A DNA stretch of 64,000 nucleotides from Gillisia sp. Hel1_33_143 (GTDB lineage: Bacteria > Bacteroidota > Bacteroidia > Flavobacteriales > Flavobacteriaceae). A model generated the notes under the pieces. It did no database searches. It had not been told where the DNA came from and saw only the letters and a list, made by a program, of their open reading frames with translations. The stretch covers positions 1,674,001-1,738,000 of the forward strand of contig NZ_LT629737.1 of NCBI RefSeq assembly GCF_900104765.1, given 5' to 3'. A program made the position numbers and the translations under genes. This document shows, piece by piece, positions 17,063 through 25,681 of the stretch (position 1 is its first letter; each line of letters begins with the position of its first letter).

Positions 17063-18769
17063 TTAACCTATAATCATCCCAGCTAACGTGGCAGAAAGTA
17101 AAGACGCTATGGTACCACCAATTAGTGCTTTAAGTCCAAATTCTGAAAGGGTTTTCCTTTTGCCGGGAGCTAAAGAGCCAATACCTCCAATTTGAATTCC
17201 TATAGAAGCAAAGTTGGCAAATCCACAGAGCATATAGGTAGCCATAATCACAGATTTCTCATAGTTAAGGCTTAATGCATTTGCAGGATTCTTAAGATCT
17301 GCAAGCTGAATATATCCAACAAATTCACTAGCAGCTAGCTTTATACCTAATAATTGCCCCATTAGCATCATATCTTCTTTAGCCACACCAATTAACCACA
17401 TTAAAGGCGCAAATACAGTTCCTAATATAGATTCTAAAGAGAATTTAGTATAAGGTGTGTAAGTTGCCAAAAGTGAGTTTAAATGAGTGAGAGAACCAAA
17501 GTATCCCAGAATATAGTTTATCATGGCTATAAACGCGATAAATACAAGAAGCATAGCGGCAACATTTGCAGCCAATTTTAAACCTTCTGTGGTTCCATTT
17601 GCTATTGCATCTAGTATATTAGATCCAATCTTTTCTGAAGAGATCTCAACATTGGTATTTACCGGTTCCTGTTGCGGATATAGTATTTTAGAGATTACAA
17701 TAGCACCCGGAGCTGCCATTACAGAGGCTGCTAATAAATGTTTTGCAAATTGAAGTCTTAATTCTGGATCGTCTCCTCCCAGAAAACCTATATAGGCAGC
17801 TAATACACCACCTGCTACGGTTGCCATACCACCAATCATTACCAGTAATATTTCAGAACGATTCATTCTTTCCAAATAGGCTTTGATCATTAATGGTGCT
17901 TCTGTTTGTCCTAAAAAGATATTCCCGGCTACACTTAAACTTTCTGCTCCAGATATTCCCATTAGTTTGGTTAGAACCTTAGCTAAACCTTTAACTACCA
18001 ATTGAATTACTCCTAAATAGAATAATACTGATGTAAGTGCCGAGAAGAAGATAATTGTGGGTAATACTTGGAATAGAAATATGAACCCAAAACTGTCCAC
18101 ATCCATCATTCCTCCTAATAAGAATTCACTTCCTGCTCGGGTAAAGTCTAAAATGAGTACAAAGATGTTTCCAACAAATTCAAAGATCCTTTGAACAAAA
18201 CCTATCTTTAATACACCAATTGCCAATAATAATTGAGCACCAAGTCCTATTCCCACAGTTTTCCAGCTTATAGCTTTTCTGGCGCTACTAAATAAATATG
18301 CTATTAATAGTAATACGAACATTCCCAGAACTCCGCGCCATATACTGGAAAAAGAAATACCAGAACTTGGGATCATGGTTTTTTCTGTAGCTACCGGAAG
18401 AACCTCAGAAATTGTTTGAGGAGATTCTTTGAAAGTGTATGTACTATTATTATCTAGGATTACAAGTGAAGAATCTGTAAGTTCAGAAATTCGAAAGTTT
18501 CTAATGGTATCTTTTGGCGCGCTGTAAAAGAAAACCAATAAATTGTTCTGATAGAGATAATCTCCTTTGGCTTTTACAGAATCCTCTTGATTGGTTCTGA
18601 TCTCAAACTGACCTTCGTCTAAAATCAATTTGTCTCTGTCTGAAAAATTATTTTGGATGATGCTGGTGTCTTGTACGGACTGATAGCTCCAATTTTTAGA
18701 AATGCTTTGGGAATGGGCCGTAACTATTCCGAATAAAATAAAGAACAGGCAATACCAGTAATTCTTCAT
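17063..18769 (-). CDS. Concentrative nucleoside transporter with N-terminal secreted domain
   Basis: The C-terminal 430 residues form a CNT/NupC-type sodium- or proton-coupled nucleoside importer: many membrane helices, GAQLLLAIGVLKIG, AGNIFLGQTEAPLMIKAYLERMNRSE and MIGGMATVAGGVLAAYIGFL, and late LCGFANFASIGIQIGGIGSLAPGKRK. Ahead of it lies a signal-peptide-like helix (MKNYWYCLFFILFGIVTAHSQ) and about 110 hydrophilic residues that look like a small beta-sheet, lipocalin-like module. The start at 18769 is preferred to 18802 because the signal peptide begins there and the longer form would overlap the preceding gene. It follows the nuclease-family gene by 10 bases. The added periplasmic domain is unusual relative to the about 400-residue bacterial transporters. 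Confidence 0.9.
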   Translation of the reverse strand: MKNYWYCLFFILFGIVTAHSQSISKNWSYQSVQDTSIIQNNFSDRDKLILDEGQFEIRTNQEDSVKAKGDYLYQNNLLVFFYSAPKDTIRNFRISELTDSSLVILDNNSTYTFKESPQTISEVLPVATEKTMIPSSGISFSSIWRGVLGMFVLLLIAYLFSSARKAISWKTVGIGLGAQLLLAIGVLKIGFVQRIFEFVGNIFVLILDFTRAGSEFLLGGMMDVDSFGFIFLFQVLPTIIFFSALTSVLFYLGVIQLVVKGLAKVLTKLMGISGAESLSVAGNIFLGQTEAPLMIKAYLERMNRSEILLVMIGGMATVAGGVLAAYIGFLGGDDPELRLQFAKHLLAASVMAAPGAIVISKILYPQQEPVNTNVEISSEKIGSNILDAIANGTTEGLKLAANVAAMLLVFIAFIAMINYILGYFGSLTHLNSLLATYTPYTKFSLESILGTVFAPLMWLIGVAKEDMMLMGQLLGIKLAASEFVGYIQLADLKNPANALSLNYEKSVIMATYMLCGFANFASIGIQIGGIGSLAPGKRKTLSEFGLKALIGGTIASLLSATLAGMIIG

Positions 18770-18779
18770 AAACAAATGC

Positions 18780-19400
18780 TTATTTGCGTTTTGAAATTTC
18801 ATCTCTTAAACGCGCAGCTTTTTCGTAGTCTTCATTCTTAACTGCTTGAGAGAGTAACGTTTCGAGTTCGTCTAATGACATGTTTTTATAATTGGGTCCC
18901 GGAGTTTCCATTTCCTCTGCATGTATATCATCTACATCCATAGTCATGCTTTCTCTTCCGGTAGGAGGTGTCATGGTGCCAGTTTCTCCTTTAAGGAAGA
19001 TCCCGGCTTTATCTAAAATATTCTTATAAGTAAAAATTGGAGCATCAAACCTTAAGGCAAGTGCAATAGCATCGCTAGTTCTGGCATCTATGATCTCTTC
19101 TATCTTATCGCGTTCACAAATAAGACTAGAATAAAATACTCCATCTACGAGTTTGTGAATAATTACCTGTTTCACGATGATGTTGAATCGTTCACAGAAG
19201 TTTTTGAAAAGATCGTGGGTAAGGGGTCTAGGTGGTTTTATCTCTTTCTCTAGAGCAATGGCAATAGATTGTGCCTCGAAAGCTCCAATAACAATTGGTA
19301 GTTTTCTTTCCCCATCAACTTCACTAAGTATTAGTGCGTAAGCTCCATTTTGGGTTTGACTATAAGATATTCCTTTTATGTTAAGGCGTACTAAGCTCAT
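18780..19400 (-). CDS. Bifunctional nuclease (BFN/DUF151) domain protein with UVR motif
   Basis: The 206-residue cytosolic protein has a DUF151 domain (residues about 1-135; ALILSEVDGERKLPIVIGAFEAQSIAIALE and DARTSDAIALALRFDAPIFTYKNILDKAG), a family with reported RNase and DNase activity in plant members. A linker rich in Met, Asp and Glu leads to a C-terminal UVR motif (LDELETLLSQAVKNEDYEKAARLRDEI), the helical hairpin by which UvrB and UvrC interact. The combination is normal for Bacteroidetes. It is followed 10 bases later by the nucleoside transporter, suggesting an operon joined by nucleic-acid turnover. Confidence 0.9.
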   Translation of the reverse strand: MSLVRLNIKGISYSQTQNGAYALILSEVDGERKLPIVIGAFEAQSIAIALEKEIKPPRPLTHDLFKNFCERFNIIVKQVIIHKLVDGVFYSSLICERDKIEEIIDARTSDAIALALRFDAPIFTYKNILDKAGIFLKGETGTMTPPTGRESMTMDVDDIHAEEMETPGPNYKNMSLDELETLLSQAVKNEDYEKAARLRDEISKRK

Positions 19401-19413
19401 ATAGCAATAATTG

Positions 19414-19465
19414 AAAAGGGCTGTCTAAAATAAGGACAATGTTACCATATTTAGACAGCCCTTTT
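19414..19465 (-). terminator. Intrinsic terminator of the etfBA operon
   Basis: A perfect 16-base inverted repeat, AAAAGGGCTGTCTAAA at 19414-19429 and its complement at 19450-19465, with a 20-base loop. It lies 22 bases after the etfA stop on the minus strand and has U-rich RNA 3' flanks. It also ends in A-rich sequence, so bidirectional use is possible. Confidence 0.88.
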
Positions 19466-19486
19466 AAGGGGTGCAAGTTAAAAAAA

Positions 19487-20455
19487 TTATGCGTTTTTCG
19501 CTTTAAATTCTTTTAGTTTTTCATTAAGCTTTGGTATAATCTCAAACGCATCTCCTACTACTCCGTAATCTGCAGCTTTAAAGAAAGGTGCTTCCGGGTC
19601 ATTATTTATAACGACTTTAGTTTTAGAAGAGTTGATTCCTGCTAAGTGTTGGATAGCTCCAGAGATACCAATAGCAATGTATAAGTTAGAAGCTACAGGT
19701 TTACCAGTTTGCCCTACGTGCTCGCTATGAGGTCTCCATCCCATATCGCTTACAGGTTTGGAACAAGCGGTAGCTGCTCCAAGAGTATCTGCTAATTCTT
19801 CTATCATACCCCAGTTTTCAGGTCCTTTAAGTCCTCTACCACCAGAAACAACAATTTCTGCATCTGCAATAGTCACGGTATTTTTAGCTTTATCTACATT
19901 GGTAACTTTAACAGAAAAATCTTCTGCTGTAAGCGTTGCGTCAAAATCTTCTGAAGTTGCAGAAGCTTGATTTTCCTTTAGACCAAAAGCATTCTTAGAT
20001 AGCCCTATGATCTTAACATCTGTATCAATTTTTGTGAAATTGAATGCCTTGTTAGTAAATGCTGTTCTTTTAACAACAAATGGACTTTGGCTTTCTGGTA
20101 ATGCAACAACATTAGAAGCATACCCAGCATTTAAATGCACTGCTAAAAGTGGTGCTAAATATTTGCTATTAGCACTTTGGCTAAGTACCAACACTTTAGT
20201 TTCTTCTTTCTTTGCAGCTTGTGTTAGAACATCTGCATAAGCTTCAGCATTAAAGTTTGATAATTTATCGTTATTTACTTTTAAAACTTTATCTACTCCA
20301 TAAGTTCCAAGTTCTGAAGTGTTTTCTACATTAAAAGTTACTGCGGTAACAGTAGTTTGCAACATTTGTGCAACTTCTCTAGCGTAAGAAGCTACCTCAA
20401 AAGATGCTTTTTTAAATTTTCCGTCTTCGGATTCTATATATACTAAAACTGACAT
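19487..20455 (-). CDS. etfA: Electron transfer flavoprotein, alpha subunit
   Basis: The 322-residue subunit binds FAD and, with EtfB, carries electrons from acyl-CoA dehydrogenases to the quinone pool. The diagnostic C-terminal half is present: [25 protein letters not shown] near residue 200, [30 protein letters not shown] near 248 and [22 protein letters not shown] near 285. It lies 83 bases after etfB on the same strand. An acyl-CoA dehydrogenase that could feed it is encoded at 38233. Confidence 0.97.
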   Translation of the reverse strand: MSVLVYIESEDGKFKKASFEVASYAREVAQMLQTTVTAVTFNVENTSELGTYGVDKVLKVNNDKLSNFNAEAYADVLTQAAKKEETKVLVLSQSANSKYLAPLLAVHLNAGYASNVVALPESQSPFVVKRTAFTNKAFNFTKIDTDVKIIGLSKNAFGLKENQASATSEDFDATLTAEDFSVKVTNVDKAKNTVTIADAEIVVSGGRGLKGPENWGMIEELADTLGAATACSKPVSDMGWRPHSEHVGQTGKPVASNLYIAIGISGAIQHLAGINSSKTKVVINNDPEAPFFKAADYGVVGDAFEIIPKLNEKLKEFKAKNA

Positions 20456-20538
20456 ATCTTTAATTTTTTGTTATTGAATAAATGAATTCTGATTATGCAT
20501 TATCATTAAATCGATCTCTCAATTTGAAAAGGCAATAA

Positions 20539-21285
20539 TTAGATCACTTTTGCTTCATTGTGCAATAGGTTGATCAATTCATCTAAATTGTCTGGATCGA
20601 TCAATTTCACAGCTCCTTTAGGTGCTGGTTTTTCAAACTTTTCAGCCTCTGTTTGAGCAACTACCTCTATCGGAGCAACTACATTAAGAGGTTTTTTACG
20701 CGCTTGCATAATCCCTCTCATGTTTGGTATTCTAAGATCGCTCTCTTCTACCAATCCTTTTTGTCCACCAATTACTAATGGTAAAGAAGTAGTAACACTT
20801 TCTTTACCCCCGTCAATCTCACGAATGGCTTTAGCTTCAGTTCCTTCAATTTCAATACCTATGCATGTGTTTACAAAATTTGCGCTAAGCAAAGCTGCTA
20901 ACATTCCTGGTACCATTCCTCCATTATAATCAATAGATTCTCTTCCGGCAATTATTAAATCATATCCACCTTCTTTTGCTACATTGGCAAGTTGTTTTGC
21001 AACCTGAAATCCATCTGTAGCAGGAGTATTTACTCTAATAGCATTATCTGCTCCAATTGCTAAAGCTTTTCTCAATGTAGGTTCTGTTTCTGCACCTCCC
21101 ACATTTACTACATCTACACTTGCACCTTGCTTTTCTTTAAACCACATAGCACGGGTTAGACCAAATTCATCATTAGGATTTATTACAAACTGAACCCCAT
21201 TAGTATCAAACTGGGTATCATTATCTGTAAAATTGATCTTTGAAGTAGTGTCCGGTACGTGACTAATACACACTAATATTTTCAT
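20539..21285 (-). CDS. etfB: Electron transfer flavoprotein, beta subunit
   Basis: The 248-residue partner of EtfA normally binds AMP. Typical features are the start MKILVCISHVPDTTSKINF, NPNDEFGLTRAMWFKEK, VDVVNVGGAETEPTLRKALAIGADNAIRV and GGYDLIIAGRESIDYNGGMVPGMLAALL. It is the first gene of the etfBA operon and is divergent from pdhB; a 24-bp palindrome in the shared upstream region lies 62 bases ahead of its start. Length is as usual. Confidence 0.97.
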   Translation of the reverse strand: MKILVCISHVPDTTSKINFTDNDTQFDTNGVQFVINPNDEFGLTRAMWFKEKQGASVDVVNVGGAETEPTLRKALAIGADNAIRVNTPATDGFQVAKQLANVAKEGGYDLIIAGRESIDYNGGMVPGMLAALLSANFVNTCIGIEIEGTEAKAIREIDGGKESVTTSLPLVIGGQKGLVEESDLRIPNMRGIMQARKKPLNVVAPIEVVAQTEAEKFEKPAPKGAVKLIDPDNLDELINLLHNEAKVI

Positions 21286-21347
21286 CTATATACTCTTTTT
21301 GAATGATTTATTTTTAATGTTTACGAAGATAAGGAAATTAAATCGAA

Positions 21348-21371
21348 ATTTACTATGCATGCATAGTAAAT
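21348..21371. promoter_or_regulatory. 24-bp perfect palindrome between etfB and pdhB
   Basis: The two arms ATTTACTATGCA and TGCATAGTAAAT are exact complements with no spacer, centred in the 168-base divergent region. The left edge overlaps TAAATTTC on the minus strand, one base from the -7 consensus, so binding there could block etfB transcription. The shape suits a TetR- or MarR-family dimer site. No such regulator gene is in the window. Confidence 0.7.
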
Positions 21372-21410
21372 ATTTTATCTAGAAGTAGTAGTTAAACTTT
21401 TTTGAATTAC

Positions 21411-21418
21411 TATTTTTG
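21411..21418 (+). promoter_or_regulatory. Candidate -7 box of pdhB
   Basis: TATTTTTG matches TAnnTTTG exactly and lies 35 bases before the pdhB ATG. No clear -33 TTG is seen at 17-23 bases. Confidence 0.45.
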
Positions 21419-21453
21419 TTTTTTTAAGTCTACAATTAATATTTTATCATAGA

Positions 21454-22431
21454 ATGAAGACAATTCAGTTTAGAGAAGCCGTTCAACAGGCAATGAGCGA
21501 GGAGATGCGTAAAGATGATACCATTTATTTAATGGGAGAAGAAGTGGCAGAATATAATGGAGCTTATAAAGCGTCTAAAGGGATGTTGGATGAGTTTGGT
21601 CCAGATCGTGTAATTGATACTCCAATTGCAGAGCTAGGTTTTTCTGGAATTGCTATTGGAAGTGCTATGAATGGCAATAGGCCAATTGTGGAGTTCATGA
21701 CTTTTAATTTCTCTTTAGTTGGAATAGATCAAATTATCAACAACGCTGCTAAGATGCGCCAAATGAGTGGTGGGCAATTTAATATTCCTATCGTTTTTAG
21801 AGGGCCAACAGCTTCTGCAGGTCAATTAGCTGCTACCCACTCTCAAGCTTTTGAAAGCTGGTATGCAAACTGTCCTGGACTTAAAGTGGTAATTCCATCA
21901 AATCCATACGATGCTAAAGGTTTATTGAAATCTGCAATTAGAGATGATGATCCTGTTATCTTTATGGAGAGCGAGCAAATGTATGGTGACAAGGGAGAAG
22001 TGCCTGAAGAAGAATACACTATTCCTTTAGGAGTTGCAGATATTAAAAGAGAAGGAACAGATGTAACTATAGTTTCTTTTGGTAAGATCATCAAAGAAGC
22101 TTACAAAGCTGCAGAAGAATTAGAAAAAGAAAATATTTCTTGTGAGATCATAGATCTTAGAACTATCCGCCCTATGGACCATGACACTATATTGAAGTCT
22201 GTGAAGAAAACAAACAGATTAGTGATCTTAGAAGAGGCATGGCCTTTTGGAAATATTGCTACAGAAATAACCTATCAGGTGCAAGCAAATGCTTTTGATT
22301 ATTTGGATGCCCCTATTATAAAGATCAATACGGCAGATACTCCAGCGCCATATTCACCAGAACTATTCAAAGAATGGTTGCCAAATAGTGAAGATGTTGT
22401 TAAAGCTGTGAAAAAGGTGCTTTACAAGTAA
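21454..22431 (+). CDS. pdhB: Pyruvate dehydrogenase E1 component, beta subunit
   Basis: The 325-residue subunit forms the E1 heterotetramer with PdhA and decarboxylates pyruvate using thiamine diphosphate. Visible are TIQFREAVQQAMSEEMRKD, MGEEVAEYNGAYKASKGML with the cofactor glutamate, DTPIAELGFSGIAIGSAM, EFMTFNFSLVGIDQI, FRGPTASAGQLAATHSQ and PSNPYDAKGLLKSAIRDDDPVIFMESE. The tail matches transketolase C-terminal domains. No pdhA or E2 gene is adjacent. The gene is followed by a terminator and is divergent from etfBA. A branched-chain 2-oxoacid E1 beta is less likely given the sequence. Confidence 0.93.
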   Translation: MKTIQFREAVQQAMSEEMRKDDTIYLMGEEVAEYNGAYKASKGMLDEFGPDRVIDTPIAELGFSGIAIGSAMNGNRPIVEFMTFNFSLVGIDQIINNAAKMRQMSGGQFNIPIVFRGPTASAGQLAATHSQAFESWYANCPGLKVVIPSNPYDAKGLLKSAIRDDDPVIFMESEQMYGDKGEVPEEEYTIPLGVADIKREGTDVTIVSFGKIIKEAYKAAEELEKENISCEIIDLRTIRPMDHDTILKSVKKTNRLVILEEAWPFGNIATEITYQVQANAFDYLDAPIIKINTADTPAPYSPELFKEWLPNSEDVVKAVKKVLYK

Positions 22432-22452
22432 TAAGATAAACATATCTTTGCG

Positions 22453-22482
22453 GCTTCATCTTAACAGATGAAGCTTTTTTTT
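22453..22482 (+). terminator. Intrinsic terminator after pdhB
   Basis: Stem GCTTCATCT / AGATGAAGC (22453-22461 and 22466-22474) with a 4-base loop and eight following Ts, 21 bases after the pdhB stop and only 9 bases before the next start codon. Confidence 0.85.
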
Positions 22483-22490
22483 GCCCTATT

Positions 22491-24980
22491 ATGAAAAACT
22501 TCCTTGCCTTTTCCTTATTATTTCTAGTATCTTTCTTTGCTTTTTCTCAAACCAGAATTGAGGGGAAAGTGGTAGATGAATCTGGAATTCCATTGCCATT
22601 TGTTAATGTTATATTCTTAAATTCTTCTGAGGGAACTACCTCTAGTGAGAATGGAGATTTTTATTTAGAGTCTAAGAAAAGTTACAAAGCACTAGAGATT
22701 TCTTATATAGGATATACCACTTTAGAAGTTCCATTAAAGAATGGGGATAATCTCAATTTAAAGGTGGTATTAAAAGAAGCCTCAGAATCTTTGGATGAAG
22801 TTGTGATCTATCGCGGTAAAACTTCAAAAAAGAACAATCCGGCAATAGATATACTTCGGAAGATATGGGAAAATAGAAGAAAGAATGGTGTAAAGGAGTT
22901 TGATCAATATCAATATAGAAGGTATGAGAAGCTAGAATTCGATCTAAATTCTATAGATAGCGCACTGGTTGAAAGTCCTATTTTTAACGGGATGGAATTT
23001 ATATTTGATGATCTAGATACTAATGCTTTTACCGGTAAAGCTTATTTGCCAATTTTCTTAAATGAAGCAGTTTCTAAAGTTTATGGAGATAATACTAACG
23101 GCCAGTTAAGAGAAGAGTTACTTGGAAATAAGAATTCTGGATTTAGCAAAAATCAAACCTTGATCTCAGATCTTAAAGATATTTATGATGAGGTAGATAT
23201 TTACGATAACTATTTACAGTTCTTCGATAAAAGTTTTATAAGTCCACTTTCTACTACAGGTGTTAATAATTACAATTATGTATTACGAGATAGCTCATTT
23301 ATTGGTGATAAATGGTGCTATAACATCTTATATTATCCAAGAAGAAAGAATGAATTAACCTTTAGTGGAGATTTTTGGGTAAATGATACTACTTGGGCGG
23401 TGAAGAAGATTAATCTTGAGATGGATGAAAGTGCCAATATAAATTGGGTAAATGGTGTATATATAGAACAGGAATTTGATGTTTTAAATGATTCTGTTTT
23501 CTTAATGACTAGAGATTTCTTTCAAGCAAACTTTGCACTTCAAAAGAAAAAAGATGCTCGAGGAGTTTACGGAAAGCGTACTGTTCTCTATGATAATTAT
23601 GAATTCAATAAAAAGAAATCTGCAGAATTCTACAATAGGCCTTTAAATAAATTTCAAGAAACCAAGTACGATAAGAGCGATGAGTTTTGGGCCGAGAATA
23701 GGCTTGAATCCTTAAATGGAGATGAGCGAGGGGTATATGATCTTATAGATACCTTACAAACTGTAAAGGCATTTAATAGGATTTACGATGTTACCACCAC
23801 GCTTGCTACTGGTTATATAGAATTAAATGATTTTGACTTTGGTCCCATCTATTCTACGGTAGGTTTCAACGATGTTGAAGGCCTTAGATTACGTGCCGGT
23901 GGTAGAACTTATTTTGGTTTTAATGATCTTTGGAGATTAGAAGGATATGGAGCCTATGGATTTAAAGACAATCAATTTAAATATGGGATCTCTGGAAAAG
24001 TATTATTAGATAGAAGATCTAGATTAACCTTATCTGGAGGAAATAGAAGAGATATAGAGCAATTAGGAACCAATCTTACCAATTCTACAGATGTATTAGG
24101 CAGAAGTTTAGCTTCTTCATCACTTATTAATGTGGGAAATAATGACAAGCTTAGTTCTATAAATCTTTCGGTATTAGCTTTGGAAATAGAACCTTTCAAA
24201 AATTTCACATTTAGGGTGGGGGCATCCTATAGATTCTTAAAACCTGCTTCTCCAACTTTTAGCTTAGATTATTATACAGATGAAGCCAGAACCCAAACTG
24301 CTTCTAATATAAATCAAACAGAGATCTCTACCATTGTTAGTTTTACTCCTGGAAGAGAAACTTCTGGATACGGCGTAGAGCGAAATGTAGTGAATGAAGG
24401 AGATTTTCCAACATTCTTTCTTAATTATAGCGTTGGAGTAAAAGACTATTTCAATAGCGATTTTAATTATAAGAAGGTTCAATTATTTTATAATCAGCCA
24501 TGGATGGTTGGAGGTTTTGGGAAAGCCAATTTTAGTTTGGAAGCAGGAAAAACTTTTGGAGAAGTTCCACTGGGTCTTCTAAATGTGGTTCCTGGAAATC
24601 AGACCTATTTTCAATTATTCAACACTTTTTCGCTTCTTAATTTCTATGAGTTTGTTACAGATACCTATGCTGCAGTTCATTTTGAACACAATTTTAATGG
24701 AAGACTGTTCTCTAGAGTTCCGCTTCTAAGAGACCTTAATCTAAGGGAGATTGTTGGGGTGAAAGGAGTATGGGGAGAACTTTCGGATGATAATAAAAGA
24801 TTAGATGCTTCTGGCTTAGAGCTTATAGCTCCTAGTAATGAGCCATATTATGAGTATAGCGTAGGAATAGGAAATATTTTAAAATTTATTAGAATAGACG
24901 CCCATTTTAGAGGGAATTATTTTAATAATGTAGACGCTAGATCTTTTGGGGTAACAGCAGCTTTCGGATTTCACTTTTAA
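22491..24980 (+). CDS. DUF5686 outer-membrane protein with carboxypeptidase-like N-terminal domain
   Basis: The 829-residue protein has a signal peptide (MKNFLAFSLLFLVSFFAFSQ), a carboxypeptidase-regulatory-like beta-sandwich at about residues 22-100 (RIEGKVVDESGIPLPFVNVIFLNSSEGTTSSENG is its typical form) and a long DUF5686 region ending in a beta-barrel-like stretch with alternating residues and terminal FGVTAAFGFHF. This resembles TonB-dependent surface proteins but no TonB box or plug is evident. The family is widespread in Bacteroidetes and of unknown function; location in the outer membrane is inferred. It starts just after the pdhB terminator. Confidence 0.85.
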   Translation: MKNFLAFSLLFLVSFFAFSQTRIEGKVVDESGIPLPFVNVIFLNSSEGTTSSENGDFYLESKKSYKALEISYIGYTTLEVPLKNGDNLNLKVVLKEASESLDEVVIYRGKTSKKNNPAIDILRKIWENRRKNGVKEFDQYQYRRYEKLEFDLNSIDSALVESPIFNGMEFIFDDLDTNAFTGKAYLPIFLNEAVSKVYGDNTNGQLREELLGNKNSGFSKNQTLISDLKDIYDEVDIYDNYLQFFDKSFISPLSTTGVNNYNYVLRDSSFIGDKWCYNILYYPRRKNELTFSGDFWVNDTTWAVKKINLEMDESANINWVNGVYIEQEFDVLNDSVFLMTRDFFQANFALQKKKDARGVYGKRTVLYDNYEFNKKKSAEFYNRPLNKFQETKYDKSDEFWAENRLESLNGDERGVYDLIDTLQTVKAFNRIYDVTTTLATGYIELNDFDFGPIYSTVGFNDVEGLRLRAGGRTYFGFNDLWRLEGYGAYGFKDNQFKYGISGKVLLDRRSRLTLSGGNRRDIEQLGTNLTNSTDVLGRSLASSSLINVGNNDKLSSINLSVLALEIEPFKNFTFRVGASYRFLKPASPTFSLDYYTDEARTQTASNINQTEISTIVSFTPGRETSGYGVERNVVNEGDFPTFFLNYSVGVKDYFNSDFNYKKVQLFYNQPWMVGGFGKANFSLEAGKTFGEVPLGLLNVVPGNQTYFQLFNTFSLLNFYEFVTDTYAAVHFEHNFNGRLFSRVPLLRDLNLREIVGVKGVWGELSDDNKRLDASGLELIAPSNEPYYEYSVGIGNILKFIRIDAHFRGNYFNNVDARSFGVTAAFGFHF

Positions 24981-25006
24981 ATAATGATTTTAAGGTTGAA
25001 ATGTGC

Positions 25007-25014
25007 TATATTTG
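25007..25014 (+). promoter_or_regulatory. Candidate -7 box of ppa
   Basis: TATATTTG matches the Bacteroidetes -7 consensus. Transcription would begin near 25018, after the upstream ATG at 25001, which supports the ATG at 25049 as the start of ppa. No exact -33 TTG at proper spacing was found. Confidence 0.5.
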
Positions 25015-25048
25015 CGCCCTCGAAAATAGAATAATAAACACGTATACA

Positions 25049-25561
25049 ATGTCTGAGACTTTTGATGTATTGATAGAAATCCCTAAAGGGAGTAGAAATA
25101 AGTATGAGTATGATTTTGAATTAAAGAAAGTTCGTTATGATAGAATGATCTTTTCTTCTATGATGTACCCTGCAGATTATGGTTTTATTCCAAATACCCT
25201 TGCGTTAGACAGCGATCCGCTAGACGTATTGGTATTGGTTGCAGAACCAACTTTTCCAGGAATTGTAATGGAAGTTAAACCAATTGGAGTATTCCATATG
25301 GCAGATGAGAAAGGTCCGGATGAGAAAATTATCTGTGTGCCGGTTTCAGATCCTATCTGGAATAGAATTAATGATCTTCCAGAACTTAATGGTCACCTTA
25401 CTAAAGAGATCGAGCATTTCTTTAAAGTTTACAAAGATCTTGAAAAGAAAAAAGTAGATGTTGGTGGATGGGGAAATGCTGCTGAAGCAAAAGAAATTAT
25501 TCAACAATGTATCGACAGATATAAGAATTATGAAGGTGATAAGGAGAGATTTGGGATATAA
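25049..25561 (+). CDS. ppa: Inorganic pyrophosphatase, soluble family I
   Basis: The 170-residue cytosolic enzyme hydrolyses pyrophosphate. The metal-binding signature DSDPLDVLVL is at about residues 52-61, preceded by IEIPKGSRNKYEYDF and YPADYGFIPNT. The start at 25049 (MSETFDVL) was chosen because family members begin close to IEIPKGS and the promoter lies downstream of the longer alternative start. A membrane pyrophosphatase gene follows after a terminator, so the cell can either waste or conserve the energy of pyrophosphate. Confidence 0.96.
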   Translation: MSETFDVLIEIPKGSRNKYEYDFELKKVRYDRMIFSSMMYPADYGFIPNTLALDSDPLDVLVLVAEPTFPGIVMEVKPIGVFHMADEKGPDEKIICVPVSDPIWNRINDLPELNGHLTKEIEHFFKVYKDLEKKKVDVGGWGNAAEAKEIIQQCIDRYKNYEGDKERFGI

Positions 25562-25593
25562 ACCCAATCCTTTTACATAATCATTAAATATTT

Positions 25594-25627
25594 AAAAGCA
25601 ATAACCTTAAAAAGTTATTGCTTTTTT
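25594..25627 (+). terminator. Intrinsic terminator after ppa
   Basis: Stem AAAAGCAATAAC / GTTATTGCTTTT with an 8-base loop and trailing Ts, 33 bases after the ppa stop. It separates ppa from hppA. Confidence 0.85.
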
Positions 25628-25681
25628 AATTATCTACGTTTCACTACATTAGCTTAATTAACTAATAATTAACAAGCTAAT

